A DNA stretch of 64,000 bases from Vibrio kanaloae (GTDB lineage: Bacteria > Pseudomonadota > Gammaproteobacteria > Enterobacterales > Vibrionaceae), in assembly GCF_024347535.1 (NCBI RefSeq), contig NZ_AP025497.1:2480001-2544000 (forward strand). Direction: 5' to 3'. The notes under the pieces were generated by a model, which made no database searches, was not told where the DNA came from, and saw only the letters and a list, made by a program, of their open reading frames with translations. The position numbers and the translations under genes are program-made. Positions 11,167-23,127 of this stretch are shown here, piece by piece (position 1 is the stretch's first letter; the number at the start of each line of letters is the position of its first letter).

Positions 11167-12861
11167 TTAATCTTGTCCTAAGGTTCGGTACTTTTCACGC
11201 AAGTTATTTCGAATATTAATCGCGGTCAGGTTCAACCCAACAATCACAGTAACCAACAAAAATGATGTCGCATAAACCAGTGGTCTTGCCGCTTCTATGT
11301 TTGAGGTTTGAAAACCCACATCATAAATGTGAAAGCCCAAATGCATAAATTTTCTGTCGAGGTGAACATACGGGAACTGCGCATCGACAGGTAAACTCGA
11401 CGCTAATTTCACTACTCCCACTAGCATTAATGGCGCTACTTCTCCCGCAGCACGTGCTACAGCCAGAATAAGCCCGGTAATAATCGCAGGGCTCGCCATC
11501 GGTAAAACGATACGCCACAAGGTTTCAGATGGGGTTGCCCCCAAAGCTAAAGAACCATGCCTCACAGAACTCGGGATTCGCGTTAACCCTTCCTCGGCGG
11601 TCACAATCACGACAGGCAATGTTAACACAGCCAGAGTCAATGCCGACCACAACAAGCCTGGCGTACCAAATGTCGGCGCAGGTAAACGCTCCGCGTAGAA
11701 CAACGAATCTATAGAACCACCAATGGTGTAAACAAAAAAGCCTAAACCAAATACACCATAAACGATGGATGGCACACCCGCTAAGTTAATAACCGCAATA
11801 CGAATCAAACGAGTTAGCGCATTGTTTTTTGCGTATTCATTTAGATAAATCGCGGCAATGACACCAAGTGGCATAACGACAATCGACATGATCAGCACTA
11901 AAAGTACCGTACCGAAAATCGCAGGGAACACCCCCCCTTCAGAGTTGGACTCTCTAGGTTTTTCAGATAAGAATTTCCAGACCTGCTCACACCAATGCAG
12001 CACTTTCTCTGGGTAGGTCATCTGATTTGGGAACCAAAAGTCTAAGATCTCACTCAGCGGAATCTCAACGACTTTGCCCGTCATATCTTCAACAATCAGA
12101 GTATCAAGGTTGAGCTGCTGTCTTAAAGAGTCGAGTTGATATTCTCCCGAGGCGAGTTCACTCCTTAAAGCCAAACGTTTAGACTCCAGCTCTTGTCGCT
12201 CTGTATCTGACAGGTTGTCATTGAGCTCTCTTTTACGCTTTTCTAAACGTAATTGCTCTAACGCCCAACTTGTTGTGCGGACCGTTTGGTTAACGATCTT
12301 TTTAATTTCATCACGCAACGTGTCGGCGTGAGTTAAGCCTTCATCCAGTTCTTTCTCGATATCATCGGTTAGAACACCGTCAGCACTCCTAAAGCCAACC
12401 GGCTTTCCGAAGAAGTACCCACCGCGGCTACGCTCGATCACAGCCCACTCTTCTGGTGTGGTTGGTTCTTTAAGGTTCACCTCAAGAATAGATACGAAAT
12501 CCGCAGGGTACAGTTCGCGGTTAGCAATTTTGATACTAAGACGTCGAACGACCCCTTTATCAATAATCTCTTGCGGCAACTTCTTATCTTGCACATTCGA
12601 CAGTTGTTCAACCGGAATGTATTTACGATCATAGAGTTGACCGATTAAACGGTTCTTTGTCATCTCTTGATGCTGAAATGGCACATTTGCAAGGCTTTCT
12701 GTTTCATTCACTTGCCATTGGTACAGGGGCGCAGGCCAGAAATAGGTTAACCCTTTCCAGCCAATAAATAAGATCAGGCCAAGTACCGAAAGCATACTAA
12801 TACTAACGGCACCACCAGTTAACCATATCCAAGGAGATCCCGATTTAATCCACTTAAACAT
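11167..12861 (-). CDS. pstA: Phosphate ABC transporter permease PstA, long form
   Basis: Inner-membrane permease of the Pst system, 564 residues against 296 in E. coli. The normal permease core occupies about residues 309-564, with the ABC coupling loop [19 protein letters not shown]. Ahead of it are a membrane helix (12-35) and a roughly 270-residue extra-cytoplasmic insert with a predicted coiled coil (about 185-265, rich in Glu/Arg/Leu heptads). This extended PstA is known in Vibrio and other gammaproteobacteria. It lies 44 bp after pstC; no other frame break is seen, so the length is genuine. Confidence 0.93.
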   Translation of the reverse strand: MFKWIKSGSPWIWLTGGAVSISMLSVLGLILFIGWKGLTYFWPAPLYQWQVNETESLANVPFQHQEMTKNRLIGQLYDRKYIPVEQLSNVQDKKLPQEIIDKGVVRRLSIKIANRELYPADFVSILEVNLKEPTTPEEWAVIERSRGGYFFGKPVGFRSADGVLTDDIEKELDEGLTHADTLRDEIKKIVNQTVRTTSWALEQLRLEKRKRELNDNLSDTERQELESKRLALRSELASGEYQLDSLRQQLNLDTLIVEDMTGKVVEIPLSEILDFWFPNQMTYPEKVLHWCEQVWKFLSEKPRESNSEGGVFPAIFGTVLLVLIMSIVVMPLGVIAAIYLNEYAKNNALTRLIRIAVINLAGVPSIVYGVFGLGFFVYTIGGSIDSLFYAERLPAPTFGTPGLLWSALTLAVLTLPVVIVTAEEGLTRIPSSVRHGSLALGATPSETLWRIVLPMASPAIITGLILAVARAAGEVAPLMLVGVVKLASSLPVDAQFPYVHLDRKFMHLGFHIYDVGFQTSNIEAARPLVYATSFLLVTVIVGLNLTAINIRNNLREKYRTLGQD

Positions 12862-12905
12862 GAAGAAGCTCTCTTACTGGTTGCGATTGACGATTCTGAT
12901 AAAAA

Positions 12906-15137
12906 TTATAAAGCACGGTATTTATCTCGCAGCCTTTGTCTTACCCATTCCGCAATCGAGTTCACGGCGAAGGTAAATACGAATAGAAGTAACGCAGCTA
13001 GGAACAACAATCTAAAGTGAGGACTACCAACCTCTGATTCAGGAAGCTCAACAGCAATTGTCGCAGATAGCGTTCGCATCCCCTCAAGAATATTCCAATC
13101 CATGATAGGTGTATTACCGGTCGCCATCAGCACGATCATGGTCTCACCAACAGCTCTACCCAACCCCATCATGATTGCAGAGAAAATACCAGGACTCGCA
13201 GTAAGCAGCACAACATAAATAAGGGTTTGCCAAGGTGTTGCGCCTAGCGCCAAAGAACCATCCGACAAGTGCTTAGGCACCGAGAAAATAGCGTCTTCTG
13301 CGATAGTAAAAATGGTTGGGATAACAGCGAAGCCCATCGCGAATCCAATCACAAGAGCGTTACGTTGGTCAAAATCGATCCCATGGTGGTTTAAAAAGAG
13401 CTTGATATCACCAGCAAACAACAACGATTCAATTTTCCCACCCAAGTTAAGCACGATCACAGTGGTCATAATCAACACAGGAACCAGTATCAGTGCATGC
13501 CAGCCATTAGGAAAACGGCTCACCCAGTCGTGTGGTAAGCAGTACCAAATTAAACCAACAACCAACGTGCTAAGAGGTAACACCAACAACAGTGAGACAA
13601 TAGCAGTTAAATGCGTTTCCACGATAGGAGCAAACCACAAACCCGCTACAAACCCGATAATGACCGTCGGTAGCGCTTCCATTAATTCAATCGAAGGTTT
13701 TACCACTCGACGCATCTTTGGAGTCATAAAGTAAGCGGTGTAGATAGCGCCAAGTACCGCAATGGGCACCGCGAACATCATCGCAAACAGTGCGGCCTTA
13801 AGTGTGCCAAAAGTCAGAGGAACTAAGCTGAATTTCCCTTCAAAATCATCATTTGCCGAAGTGGATTGCCACACGTATTGAGGCTCTGGGTAGCTCTCGT
13901 ACCAAACCTTTTGCCATAACGATGAAAAAGATATCTCTGGGTATGGGTTATCGACTAAAGCAAGACTAATAACACCATCACTCAGTGTCGCGAGGTGAAT
14001 TTCATTTGCAGACATGGCCGCGAGTTGTGGCGACTTCTTATAAGCTTTCTCAAACAGAGATAACTTTTCACTTGTCGTATAGTGGCTTTGAATCGTGCCA
14101 TTCTGATAGAAACTGTAAAAGCCTTTGCGATAAGTATCAGGTAATAAGAACTGTACCTCTGAAGGTAACTTAAAGTCTCGAATATGAGTCAAGCTACGTT
14201 TCTCATTGCTTAATACATCAAACCATTGAGAGACTCGCCCATCAAAATGACTCACGAGCAGAGAGTAAGCACCGGACAACAAGTCAATACTCTTAACGGA
14301 ATGCAGCTCATCACCTAAACTTAAGTCGATCACTTCCCTAACCGAGAACTCGTTCGCTTCAGTGGTTAGAATCGTAAGATCAGAGGCGTTGCGAAGATAT
14401 AGAGTGTGCCCGTTAGGCGTCATTAAAAGCTGGTCTTGCTGACCAAACTCTTTAGATAACCATTGGGAGTTAACCTCTGAATACTCACCAGTCAATGACG
14501 CTTGGTACCATTTTATTAGAATGCGGTTATTGGATAACTGAGCCACCAGCGTCAAAAGACTATTGTCGGTCGCAAATGTTAGCTTTTCAACGCTCAAGCC
14601 ACTACTCAAAGCGATGTCATCTAAAAATTCAAACGGTTTACCTTTGAGTTGAAGGTAGTTGATACGAGGGCTATCGGCTTGACCTTTTCTTACGGCAAGA
14701 GGCTTTAAGAACTTAGGCTGAAACAACTGCACTTGGCCTTGGCGGTTAGCAAAGGCGAACCAATTGTCTGAGGGCGCGCTTCGAGCAAACGCAACCGAGT
14801 CTTCAATAATTGACGCTGAGAAGTATGGAGTCGATTGAGTATTATCAAGAGTCCAATAATCTACCGAACCATCGCGATCGATCACTAAAGCATGTTGACC
14901 GTATTCATCGATCGTCATTGCAATCGGATCTTGTACTATCACAGGTTGGACTTTTTGATCTGTCTCTAAACTTGAGTCAGCAAAGATAGGAAGAATAACC
15001 ATCGCTAGGTAAATAAAGATAAGAACCAGTGCCGCCAATACGCTCACACCACCTAACGTCACTGCAAAACGCATAAGACGGTCTTTCAACCATCTTTTTT
15101 TATCTCGTTTTTTCAATGAAATTTCGGCTGCGGTCAT
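12906..15137 (-). CDS. pstC: Phosphate ABC transporter permease PstC, long form
   Basis: Partner permease of PstA, 743 residues against 319 in E. coli. The permease core is about residues 440-743, with coupling loop [19 protein letters not shown] and GRAVGETMIVLMATGN. A basic N-terminus and a membrane helix (about 24-51) are followed by a roughly 385-residue periplasmic insert whose repeated short beta-like segments with conserved W and SD/DG turns look like a propeller; that fold is inference. First gene of the pstCAB-phoU operon, with a candidate Pho box 47 bp upstream. No periplasmic PstS gene precedes it; a PstS-like gene lies at 19025. Confidence 0.93.
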   Translation of the reverse strand: MTAAEISLKKRDKKRWLKDRLMRFAVTLGGVSVLAALVLIFIYLAMVILPIFADSSLETDQKVQPVIVQDPIAMTIDEYGQHALVIDRDGSVDYWTLDNTQSTPYFSASIIEDSVAFARSAPSDNWFAFANRQGQVQLFQPKFLKPLAVRKGQADSPRINYLQLKGKPFEFLDDIALSSGLSVEKLTFATDNSLLTLVAQLSNNRILIKWYQASLTGEYSEVNSQWLSKEFGQQDQLLMTPNGHTLYLRNASDLTILTTEANEFSVREVIDLSLGDELHSVKSIDLLSGAYSLLVSHFDGRVSQWFDVLSNEKRSLTHIRDFKLPSEVQFLLPDTYRKGFYSFYQNGTIQSHYTTSEKLSLFEKAYKKSPQLAAMSANEIHLATLSDGVISLALVDNPYPEISFSSLWQKVWYESYPEPQYVWQSTSANDDFEGKFSLVPLTFGTLKAALFAMMFAVPIAVLGAIYTAYFMTPKMRRVVKPSIELMEALPTVIIGFVAGLWFAPIVETHLTAIVSLLLVLPLSTLVVGLIWYCLPHDWVSRFPNGWHALILVPVLIMTTVIVLNLGGKIESLLFAGDIKLFLNHHGIDFDQRNALVIGFAMGFAVIPTIFTIAEDAIFSVPKHLSDGSLALGATPWQTLIYVVLLTASPGIFSAIMMGLGRAVGETMIVLMATGNTPIMDWNILEGMRTLSATIAVELPESEVGSPHFRLLFLAALLLFVFTFAVNSIAEWVRQRLRDKYRAL

Positions 15138-15183
15138 CTGTCTATCTACCTTTTTTGAGCTAATATCATAATATTTCGTTTAC

Positions 15184-15201
15184 ATGACAATTATATTACA
15201 A
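15184..15201 (-). promoter_or_regulatory. Candidate Pho box upstream of pstC
   Basis: Read on the minus strand, TTGTAAT-ATAA-TTGTCAT gives two 7-base half sites separated by four A/T bases, matching the PhoB box layout (CTGTCAT-N4-CTGTCAY). It ends 47 bp before the pstC start codon. Confidence 0.7.
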
Positions 15202-15339
15202 CTCACATTAAACAACTGAAAATAATAGTAAGTTTTGCTGAAACTGTAGAGTGAAATAATACCGTAACAAAAACAGCATACTCTGCTCATTTTTACAATT
15301 TGAGTAATCTCACACTCTTTAAGATGTCTAGGATGGATT

Positions 15340-17439
15340 ATGAACGCTGAAAAGCTCTATATAGAAAAAGAACTCAGTTGGCTCTCCTTTAACGAGAGAG
15401 TTTTACAAGAATCAGCGGACAAAACGGTGCCTCTTATCGAAAGAGTGCGATTTCTTGGGATCTTTTCTAATAATCTAGACGAGTTTTACAAAGTTCGATT
15501 CTCTGACGTTAAACGTCGTATTTTGATCAACCAAGAACGTGGGATCCACGATAACTCAAAGCATTTGCTTACTAAGATGCAAACCAAAGCGTTTAAGCTG
15601 AACCAACGTTTTGATGAACTCTACAATGAGCTTATTCTAGAGATGGCAAGGCGACGGATTTTCTTGGTCAACGAGACGCAATTGAATGATCCTCAAAAGA
15701 AATGGATAAGAAAATACTTTAAGAAAGAAGTACTTCCACACATCACTCCCCTTTTGATGACCGAAGAGATTAATGTGCTTCAATTCTTAAAAGATGAATA
15801 TGCCTACCTGACCGTCGAACTTCAAAAAGAGCAGCAATCCAAATACGCCGTCATAGAGATACCGACCGATCACCTTCCGCGCTTTGTCATGGTTCCAGAG
15901 CAGAAAGGAAAGCGCCGCAAGACGATCATCTTACTTGATAACATCATCCGATACTGCATTGATGACCTATTTAAAGGCTTTTTTGAATACGACCAACTCA
16001 ACTGTCACGCGATGAAAATGACACGTGATGCCGAATACGATCTTAGTCATGAAGTCGAACATAGTTTGCTAGAACAGATGTCGGAAGGTGTCGCTCAAAG
16101 GCTCAGTGCAATGCCTGTGCGTTTTGTTTACGAACACACAATGCCGAAAAATATGCTGGATTTCTTGTGTGGTAAATTAGGGATCTCTAACTACGACAAC
16201 CTGATTCCTGGTGGTCGTTACCATAATTTTAAAGATTTCATTGGTTTCCCGAATGTAGGTCGTGAATACTTAGAAAACAAGCCGTTACCCCCTATGTCAT
16301 GCGCCGACTTTGATGGGTTTGATAACAGTTTTGATGCCATCAAGAATCAAGATATCTTGTTAAACTATCCATACCATACCTTTGATCACATAGCAGAGTT
16401 GGTTCGTCAGGCTTCATTTGATCCAAAAGTCATCGGCATCAAGATCAATATCTATCGTGTAGCGAAAAACTCTCAGTTAATGAACTCGTTGATTGATGCG
16501 GTTCACAATGGGAAAAACGTAACTGTGGTGGTTGAACTTCAAGCTCGATTCGATGAGGAAGCCAATATCGAATGGTCAAAAATTCTAACCGACGCTGGCG
16601 TTCACGTAATCTTTGGTGCTACAGGTTTGAAGATCCACTCTAAGTTACTTCTTATAAGCCGCCGAGAAGGTGAAGAAATCACTTATTACGCGCATATCGG
16701 TACGGGTAACTTCCACGAAAAGACAGCAAGAATTTACACAGACTTCTCGCTGCTCACCGCCGATCAAGAGCTAACTAACGAGGTGCGTAATGTCTTTGGG
16801 TATATAGAGAACCCTTACCGCCCTGTAAGATTTGACCACTTAATTGTGTCGCCACGTAATTCACGTAAAAATCTTTACCGTCTTATCGATACAGAAACTG
16901 CTAATGCCAAGTCCGGCAAGAAAGCAGAAATAACATTGAAGGTGAACAACTTAGTCGACAAAGGGCTGATCAACAAACTTTATGGTGCAAGCAATGCCGG
17001 AGTCAAAATTCGTATGATCATACGAGGTATGTGCTCACTTGTTCCGGGAGTAGAAGGCATCAGCGAAAACATTGAAATCATCAGTATCATCGACCGATTC
17101 CTAGAGCACCCACGCGTTTTGATTACACATAACGATGGCGACCCTAAGGTGTTCATCTCATCGGCGGATTGGATGACACGAAACATCGACCACCGCATTG
17201 AAGTCGCAGCGCCAATCCGTGATGAACGTTTGAAACAACGCATCATCGACATTGTAAATATTCATTTTACCGATACAGTTAAAGCAAGGTGGATAGACAA
17301 AGAGATGAGCAACGCTTACGTCCCTCGTGGTAACCGTAAAAAACGCCGCTCACAAGTCGCCATCTATGATTACCTCAAGCAGGTAGAGAAACAGACTCGA
17401 AAAGCTAGGGAACAACAATCTCACGATGAGCCAAGCTAA
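15340..17439 (+). CDS. ppk1: Polyphosphate kinase 1
   Basis: Makes inorganic polyphosphate from ATP, reversibly, at the inner membrane. The 699-residue product starts with the PPK1 N-domain ([31 protein letters not shown]) and has the two phospholipase-D-like C-domains. Active-site histidines are His433 in KIHSK and His452 in AHIGTGNF. The tail is basic ([12 protein letters not shown]). Its last 14 bases overlap ppx, so the synthetic and degradative enzymes are translationally coupled. It is divergent from pstC, so the 202-bp gap with the Pho box may serve both. Confidence 0.97.
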   Translation: MNAEKLYIEKELSWLSFNERVLQESADKTVPLIERVRFLGIFSNNLDEFYKVRFSDVKRRILINQERGIHDNSKHLLTKMQTKAFKLNQRFDELYNELILEMARRRIFLVNETQLNDPQKKWIRKYFKKEVLPHITPLLMTEEINVLQFLKDEYAYLTVELQKEQQSKYAVIEIPTDHLPRFVMVPEQKGKRRKTIILLDNIIRYCIDDLFKGFFEYDQLNCHAMKMTRDAEYDLSHEVEHSLLEQMSEGVAQRLSAMPVRFVYEHTMPKNMLDFLCGKLGISNYDNLIPGGRYHNFKDFIGFPNVGREYLENKPLPPMSCADFDGFDNSFDAIKNQDILLNYPYHTFDHIAELVRQASFDPKVIGIKINIYRVAKNSQLMNSLIDAVHNGKNVTVVVELQARFDEEANIEWSKILTDAGVHVIFGATGLKIHSKLLLISRREGEEITYYAHIGTGNFHEKTARIYTDFSLLTADQELTNEVRNVFGYIENPYRPVRFDHLIVSPRNSRKNLYRLIDTETANAKSGKKAEITLKVNNLVDKGLINKLYGASNAGVKIRMIIRGMCSLVPGVEGISENIEIISIIDRFLEHPRVLITHNDGDPKVFISSADWMTRNIDHRIEVAAPIRDERLKQRIIDIVNIHFTDTVKARWIDKEMSNAYVPRGNRKKRRSQVAIYDYLKQVEKQTRKAREQQSHDEPS

Positions 17440-19009
17440 AAACATCAAGGCCAATACGCCTGAAGACTCTAAAAATACCACCCCACTTGAGGCCGTGGCA
17501 TCAACAACCAAACATGTCGCTGCCATCGATTTAGGCTCAAATAGCTTCCACATGGTTGTAGCGAAAGTTATTGGACAAGAGTTACAACTAGTCAGCCGAC
17601 ATAAGCAAAGAGTCCGGCTTGGTTCTGGCCTCGATGACCAATCAAACCTAAGCAATGCAACCATCGAACGTGGTTTAGAGTGTCTTGCTATGTTTGCCGA
17701 GCGTCTACAAGGCTTTGAAATCGAGAATGTGCGCATTGCGGCTACTCACACGCTTCGCCAAGCAAACAACGCCCATATATTTATCCAACGTGCGCGAGAG
17801 GTACTCCCATTTCCTATCGAGGTGATTCCCGGGGAAGAAGAGGCACGACTAATCTATTTAGGCGTAGCCCACACACAACCAGAGTCAGACTCCAAGTTAG
17901 TCATTGATATTGGCGGCGGCAGTACTGAGTTGATTATCGGTCAAGGGTTTGAAGCGAAGCTCGTCAACAGCAAACAGATGGGCTGCGTGAGCTTCACTCA
18001 ACGATACTTTTCGAATGGAAAACTCTCTCGTAAGAACTTCTCCAAGGCTATTATTGCAGCCCAACAACGCCTAGAACCTCTTGCCGCTAAATATAAAAAG
18101 AAAGGCTGGGATGCGGCTCTTGGCTCTTCAGGCACCATCAAAGCAATCAAAGAAGCCTTAGTTGGAATGGGCTATGAAGATGCCATTATCACTGAAAAAC
18201 GATTAGGCCATTTAATTGATGTGTTGTGTGAAAACGACAGTATTGAAGAGATAAAACTCAAAGGATTGGCTGAAGAGCGCCAACCCGTCTTTGCTGGCGG
18301 AGTAGCTATTCTCACTGCGATATTCATGGCTCTTTCAGTCAAAGAGATGCACTTTTCAGACGGTGCGCTTCGTGAAGGCTTGCTGTATGAGATGGAAGAT
18401 CGTTTTCAGCGTTCGGACATTCGCATGCGAACCACTGAGAACCTCGCGACCAAACACTCCGTTGATTTCGACCACGCGACTCGCGTAAAAGAGCAAGCCA
18501 GCGAGTTCTTACATCAGCTCTGCGATGAACTGTGCATTAAGAAAAAAAGTCAGCTTTTTGAACTCCTCGAATGGAGTGCTCTATTACACGAGGTCGGACT
18601 GAGTATCAGCTTCTCAGGCTTCCATAAGCACTCTGCGTATCTTCTTGAGCATACCAATATGCCAGGCTTTAACAGCGAGCAACAAATGGTCATGTCGATA
18701 TTAGCTCGCTTCCAGCGCAAAGCCCTTAAGCTTCAAGACATGCCTGAACTGAATTTGTTTAAGGGTAAGCACTTGATCAGCTTAATTCGCATATTACGTC
18801 TATCCATCATTCTCAATGGTCAACGTAACGACTCTCCACGCCTAAAAACACGCATTGAGGTCATCGAGAAAGATCATTGGAAGATATGTGGTGCCGATGG
18901 TGATTGGCTTGAGGAAAATAAACTATTGGCGGCGGACTTACTCGCAGAACAGGAACTTTGGAGTAATGCTGAATGGCAACTAAGCTTTGATGAAAACCAA
19001 AATGCCTAA
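17426..19009 (+). CDS. ppx: Exopolyphosphatase (Ppx/GppA family)
   Basis: Releases phosphate from the ends of polyphosphate; GppA members also cleave pppGpp. The 527-residue protein has the actin-like ATPase fold motifs [45 protein letters not shown] and [10 protein letters not shown], then a helical HD-like C-terminal region. Length and the position directly behind ppk1 favour Ppx over GppA. Starts at ATG 17426 inside the end of ppk1. It is convergent with the pstS-like gene, with only 15 bp between stop codons. Confidence 0.95.
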   Translation: MSQAKNIKANTPEDSKNTTPLEAVASTTKHVAAIDLGSNSFHMVVAKVIGQELQLVSRHKQRVRLGSGLDDQSNLSNATIERGLECLAMFAERLQGFEIENVRIAATHTLRQANNAHIFIQRAREVLPFPIEVIPGEEEARLIYLGVAHTQPESDSKLVIDIGGGSTELIIGQGFEAKLVNSKQMGCVSFTQRYFSNGKLSRKNFSKAIIAAQQRLEPLAAKYKKKGWDAALGSSGTIKAIKEALVGMGYEDAIITEKRLGHLIDVLCENDSIEEIKLKGLAEERQPVFAGGVAILTAIFMALSVKEMHFSDGALREGLLYEMEDRFQRSDIRMRTTENLATKHSVDFDHATRVKEQASEFLHQLCDELCIKKKSQLFELLEWSALLHEVGLSISFSGFHKHSAYLLEHTNMPGFNSEQQMVMSILARFQRKALKLQDMPELNLFKGKHLISLIRILRLSIILNGQRNDSPRLKTRIEVIEKDHWKICGADGDWLEENKLLAADLLAEQELWSNAEWQLSFDENQNA

Positions 19010-19024
19010 TTGCCAATAAGGGTA

Positions 19025-20002
19025 TTAAAGCCCTACTTTTGCGAGTTCTTGTTTGGCGTATTCGTGAGGAATAGAAACGTAGCCGTCTTTTTCCACCAAC
19101 TCTTGACCTTGTTTAGAAAAGATAAAGGTTAAGAACTCTTGCTCGACCGGAGAAAGCGGCTTGTTTGGGTGTTTATTCACATAAACATACAAGAAGCGCG
19201 AAAGCGGATAAGCGCCACTTAGGATGTTTTCTCTTGTTGCGTGTACATATTGATCACCCGTCTTAACCACAGGAATCTGTCTCACCCCCGCAACACGATA
19301 GCCAATGCCTGTGTATCCAATGCCGCTGATCGACAAAGCAACAGATTGAACAACAGAAGCTGAACCCGGCTGCTCATTGACTCGATTCTTGAAATCACCA
19401 CCGCACAAAGCATTCTGCTTAAAGTAACCATAAGTACCAGACACCGAGTTTCGCCCAAACAGTTGGAAGCGATGCTTTGCCCAAGGTTGTTTAATACCTA
19501 ACTCTCGCCAATTTTCGATATTCCTAACACCACCGCAGCGTAAAGTCTCCGAGAAAATGCCATCTATCTGACGGAAGTTGAGCCCTTTGATCGGGTTATC
19601 TTTGTGTACGAACACGCCAATAGCATCGATAGCGACTCTGAGCGCGGTAGGCTTATAGCCATGCTCTCTTTCAAACGCTTCAATTTCTCGTAAGCGCATC
19701 GGACGACTCATTGGTCCAAGGTGAGCTGTACCCTCTGTTAAAGCTGGAGGGGCCGTCGCCGAGCCAGAAGCTTGGACCTGAGCATTCACGTTCGGGTAGT
19801 AAGATTTGAACTCTTCAACCCACAACGTTGTCATTCCCGCTAAGGTATCTGAACCTACCGACAGCAAACTCCCCGAAATACCTGGCACCTTGGAATAATC
19901 GGGAAGAGGTTTGACGCTCTGTTCCGCATAAACAGTGTGAACCAAAGCAAATGCTAACAACAAACTAACTGAGAAACGCACCCTGCGTATTAAACAACTC
20001 AT
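19025..20002 (-). CDS. Phosphate-binding periplasmic protein of the PstS family
   Basis: A 325-residue secreted substrate-binding protein. A signal peptide (about residues 1-26, [16 protein letters not shown]) is followed by a PBP-like domain with phosphate-contact blocks [17 protein letters not shown]-like [25 protein letters not shown] and [14 protein letters not shown]. Its start overlaps the phoR stop by 4 bp (ATGA type), so it is the third gene of phoB-phoR-pstS-like. Vibrio cholerae has the same arrangement as I recall. It may feed the PstCAB permease encoded 4 kb away or act as a sensor; it is more divergent than E. coli PstS, so the symbol is withheld. Confidence 0.9.
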   Translation of the reverse strand: MSCLIRRVRFSVSLLLAFALVHTVYAEQSVKPLPDYSKVPGISGSLLSVGSDTLAGMTTLWVEEFKSYYPNVNAQVQASGSATAPPALTEGTAHLGPMSRPMRLREIEAFEREHGYKPTALRVAIDAIGVFVHKDNPIKGLNFRQIDGIFSETLRCGGVRNIENWRELGIKQPWAKHRFQLFGRNSVSGTYGYFKQNALCGGDFKNRVNEQPGSASVVQSVALSISGIGYTGIGYRVAGVRQIPVVKTGDQYVHATRENILSGAYPLSRFLYVYVNKHPNKPLSPVEQEFLTFIFSKQGQELVEKDGYVSIPHEYAKQELAKVGL

Positions 20003-21297
20003 GACACGGTTAATCTATTTGGCAACGTGAAATGGAAGCGACTACCAACCCCCACTTCACTTTGAATTTCTAAATGGGAATCATGATGACTCAGCGCATG
20101 CTTAACGATAGCGAGCCCTAAACCACTGCCGCCAGTATCACGTGAGCGCGCCTTATCGACCCGATAAAAGCGTTCTGTCAGTCTATGTAAGTGCTGAGGT
20201 TCAATACCATCTCCAGTGTCTGACACATCCAAACACGCGCCTTGGCTTGTTTGATACCAACGAACCCTAACCGTAGCACCTGGTGGTGTGTATTTCACCG
20301 CGTTATAAACCAGATTCGATATCGCACTTCTCAACTGGTCTTCATCGGCTAATACTCGTAAACTCGTATCGATATCAAACTCAAGTTTGTGCCCACAGTC
20401 ACCACTTAAGCTCGCGGCTTCTTTTTCAAGAACTTCGAGCATCGCCGGTACATTGACTACTTCGTCTAGCTCGTGCATTGGCGCCGCTTCTATTTTTGAA
20501 AGAGTCAGTAGTTGGTTCACCAAACTGTTCATGCGATTCAATTGCTCAGTCATCACACCATGCGCCTTGGTCCACATCGGGCCGACGATCATGTCTGGAT
20601 CTTCCGTCATTTCAAGATAGCCTTGAAGTACGGTCATTGGAGTGCGCAATTCGTGAGAAACGTTAGCAAAGAAGTTACGACGCATGCCTTCTAGCTGTTT
20701 TAGTTGAGTCACATCACGCACTACCATCAGGTGTTCACCCTCGGTATAAGGCACAATACGTAACTCAAGCATACGCTCCACGTTCAGAGGTGAAGGCATC
20801 TCTAATGGCTCAGAGAAATCTTGCTTGTTCAGATATTTAATAAAGTCTGGCGTACGAATCAGATTCGAGATCGGTTGCCCAGAATCGTCCGGCCAACGAA
20901 AGCCCAACAAATATTGAGCGAGCTTGTTACACCAAACAATATTCCCTTCACCGCGAAACACCACAACGGCATCGGGTAAAGATTCAGCACCGTTTCTAAA
21001 ACGGCGGATCAGGTTGGTCAACTCTTTTCTTTTACGACGCTGTCTCTGTTGCATACGGTAAATACCGTTAAACAGAGATTCCCAGTTTCCTGAGCCTGAA
21101 GGTGGTGTTAGACGCTTCTCATCCCACAACCATGCAGACAAACGCATTTGATTGTGTAGATGCCAGCCGAGCTGCAATACCGTAGCAGCCAGCAGTAACC
21201 AAGGTAAATAACCGAATATCCATCCGACAAAAACCCATGGTGCGTAAAAAAAAACCAGCTCCCAAACCATCTTTTTCCAGGTTAACTTTTCAACCAT
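19999..21297 (-). CDS. phoR: Phosphate regulon sensor histidine kinase PhoR
   Basis: Membrane-anchored kinase that phosphorylates PhoB when phosphate is short. The 432-residue protein has two close membrane helices (about residues 12-45) with almost no periplasmic loop, a basic linker (RQRRKRKEL), a PAS domain (about 100-195), HisKA with His215 in [12 protein letters not shown], and a HATPase_c with N box [10 protein letters not shown] and G boxes DTGDGI and [10 protein letters not shown]. The tiny loop fits sensing through Pst/PhoU rather than direct ligand binding. It is 31 bp after phoB and overlaps the pstS-like gene. Confidence 0.97.
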   Translation of the reverse strand: MVEKLTWKKMVWELVFFYAPWVFVGWIFGYLPWLLLAATVLQLGWHLHNQMRLSAWLWDEKRLTPPSGSGNWESLFNGIYRMQQRQRRKRKELTNLIRRFRNGAESLPDAVVVFRGEGNIVWCNKLAQYLLGFRWPDDSGQPISNLIRTPDFIKYLNKQDFSEPLEMPSPLNVERMLELRIVPYTEGEHLMVVRDVTQLKQLEGMRRNFFANVSHELRTPMTVLQGYLEMTEDPDMIVGPMWTKAHGVMTEQLNRMNSLVNQLLTLSKIEAAPMHELDEVVNVPAMLEVLEKEAASLSGDCGHKLEFDIDTSLRVLADEDQLRSAISNLVYNAVKYTPPGATVRVRWYQTSQGACLDVSDTGDGIEPQHLHRLTERFYRVDKARSRDTGGSGLGLAIVKHALSHHDSHLEIQSEVGVGSRFHFTLPNRLTVS

Positions 21298-21328
21298 TCA
21301 GGACTCCGTAGACTGCAGCGAAGCAACA

Positions 21329-22018
21329 TTAAGCTTTTGTAGAAAAACGGTAACCCGCGCCGCGAACCGTTTGAATTAGCTTATCGTGACCTGCCGATTC
21401 AAGCGCTTTACGTAGGCGTCGAATATGCACATCAACGGTGCGGTCTTCAACGTAAACATTCGTACCCCAAACGTTGTTAAGTAGCTGCTCTCGGCTGTAT
21501 ACACGCTCTTGGTGCGTCATAAAGAAGTGCAACATTTTAAATTCTGTCGGTCCCATATCTACGGGACCTTCGCTTGCTGTAACGCGATGCGAGACTGGGT
21601 CTAGTTTAAGACCTTGTACATCAATCACATCTTCCAATGCGGTAGGTGTTACACGGCGAATAACCGCTTTCAGGCGAGCGACTAACTCTTTTGGTGAAAA
21701 TGGTTTGGTAATGTAATCGTCAGCGCCAACTTCTAAGCCACGAACTTTATCTTCTTCTTCACCACGAGCTGTCAGCATCACCACAGGGATGTTGCGAGTT
21801 AACTCTTCACGCTTCATATGCTTGATAAAGTTTATCCCGCTACCACCAGGTAGCATCCAATCTAGTAACACTAGATCTGGGAAAGGTTCACATAGCTTGT
21901 TTACCGCTGTATCGTAATCTTCAGCCTCTACTGCTTGGTAGCCTTTTTGTTCAAGCACGAAACACAACATCTCACGAATTGGTGCTTCATCTTCAACGAC
22001 CAGAATCCTTCTCGACAT
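21329..22018 (-). CDS. phoB: Phosphate regulon response regulator PhoB
   Basis: OmpR-type activator of the Pho regulon, 229 residues. Receiver domain with phosphorylation site Asp53 in [10 protein letters not shown] and the acidic pocket VVEDE; C-terminal winged helix with [14 protein letters not shown] and [12 protein letters not shown]. The ATG at 22018 ([11 protein letters not shown]) matches the family N-terminus; an in-frame TTG at 22045 would add nine residues but is unlikely. A candidate Pho box lies about 52 bp upstream, so autoregulation is expected. Confidence 0.97.
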   Translation of the reverse strand: MSRRILVVEDEAPIREMLCFVLEQKGYQAVEAEDYDTAVNKLCEPFPDLVLLDWMLPGGSGINFIKHMKREELTRNIPVVMLTARGEEEDKVRGLEVGADDYITKPFSPKELVARLKAVIRRVTPTALEDVIDVQGLKLDPVSHRVTASEGPVDMGPTEFKMLHFFMTHQERVYSREQLLNNVWGTNVYVEDRTVDVHIRRLRKALESAGHDKLIQTVRGAGYRFSTKA

Positions 22019-22069
22019 AATTGAATAGCCTTTATAAGTAATCAACGCATTGCATTATCTGAGTTAATT

Positions 22070-22087
22070 ATGACACTTTTGTGACCT
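22070..22087 (-). promoter_or_regulatory. Candidate Pho box upstream of phoB
   Basis: On the minus strand AGGTCAC-AAAA-GTGTCAT has the 7-4-7 layout of a PhoB box with good matches to CTGTCAT in both halves. It lies 52 bp before the phoB start codon. Confidence 0.65.
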
Positions 22088-22212
22088 TTGAAAACAAATT
22101 TTCATATAACTGTCTCAAACATTTCACTTTGTAAGTTTTGATACAGAGCTAAGGACAAATCGAATTAGATCTCATATCATGAGGCACTTCTAAAAAGGTA
22201 TGAGAAATATTT

Positions 22213-23127
22213 ATGTGGTTTAAAAATTGCCTAGTCTATCGCTTCAACCGTGATATTGATTTCAACGCAGATCAGCTAGAGAAACAACTTGAAGAATTCC
22301 GCTTTACTCCTTGTGGTAGCCAAGACAAACAGAAATTTGGTTGGGTACACGCAATGGGCAAACATGGCGATATGATGACGCACGTCTCAGAAAACCGCAT
22401 TCTAATCTGTGCAAAGAAAGAAGAGAAAATGCTACCTGCTTCTGTGATCAAAGAGTCACTGAACGCAAAAGTAGAAACACTTGAGGCAGAATCGGGAACA
22501 CCTCTTAAAAAGAAAGAGAAAGACAGCCTAAAAGAAGACATCATCATTGATCTGCTTCCTCGTGCATTCAGCCGCAGTAATTTTACATACGCGCTGATCA
22601 TGCCAAAAGAAGGTTTCATTGTGGTTGATGCAAGCAGCTACAAAAAAGCAGAAGACGTACTAGCATTACTACGTAAAACAATGGGTAGCTTGCCAGTAGT
22701 GCCTGCTATTCCAGAGCAAGCGATTGAAACGACTCTGACAGAGTGGGTGAAATCTGGTGATACGCCTCAAGGTATCACTATGCTCGATGAAGCAGAGCTT
22801 AAATCAATCCAAGAAGACGGCGGTATCGTTCGAGTTAAGAAACAAGAACTAGAAGCTGATGAGATTAAAAACCACATCGAAGCCAATAAAGTGGTAACTA
22901 AGCTTCTGATCAACTGGCAAGATCGCATTGAGTTCATTCTTGCTGAAGATGGCAGCATCAAGCGCCTGAAATTCAGTGACGAACTAAAAGATGAGAACGA
23001 CGATATTCCTCGCGAAGATCAAGCAGCGCGCTTTGATGCAGACTTCTCACTGCTATGTGGTGAATTCAGTGTTTTCCTACCAAACCTATTTGAATCATTA
23101 GGCGGGTTAACTCAACCTAACGCTTAA
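22213..23127 (+). CDS. rdgC: Recombination-associated protein RdgC
   Basis: RdgC is a ring-shaped DNA-binding protein that limits RecA-mediated recombination. The 304-residue product starts [17 protein letters not shown], the typical N-terminus, and has [27 protein letters not shown] and the C-terminal [25 protein letters not shown] blocks. Length equals E. coli RdgC (303). Divergent from phoB, transcribed alone. A short imperfect hairpin (CAGGTG/CACCTG near 23145-23167) follows but lacks a T run. Confidence 0.96.
   Translation: MWFKNCLVYRFNRDIDFNADQLEKQLEEFRFTPCGSQDKQKFGWVHAMGKHGDMMTHVSENRILICAKKEEKMLPASVIKESLNAKVETLEAESGTPLKKKEKDSLKEDIIIDLLPRAFSRSNFTYALIMPKEGFIVVDASSYKKAEDVLALLRKTMGSLPVVPAIPEQAIETTLTEWVKSGDTPQGITMLDEAELKSIQEDGGIVRVKKQELEADEIKNHIEANKVVTKLLINWQDRIEFILAEDGSIKRLKFSDELKDENDDIPREDQAARFDADFSLLCGEFSVFLPNLFESLGGLTQPNA

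Noticed and set aside
17426..17439. Possible frameshift between ppk1 and ppx
   Set aside because: Both proteins are full length with their own starts; the 14-base overlap is ordinary coupling.
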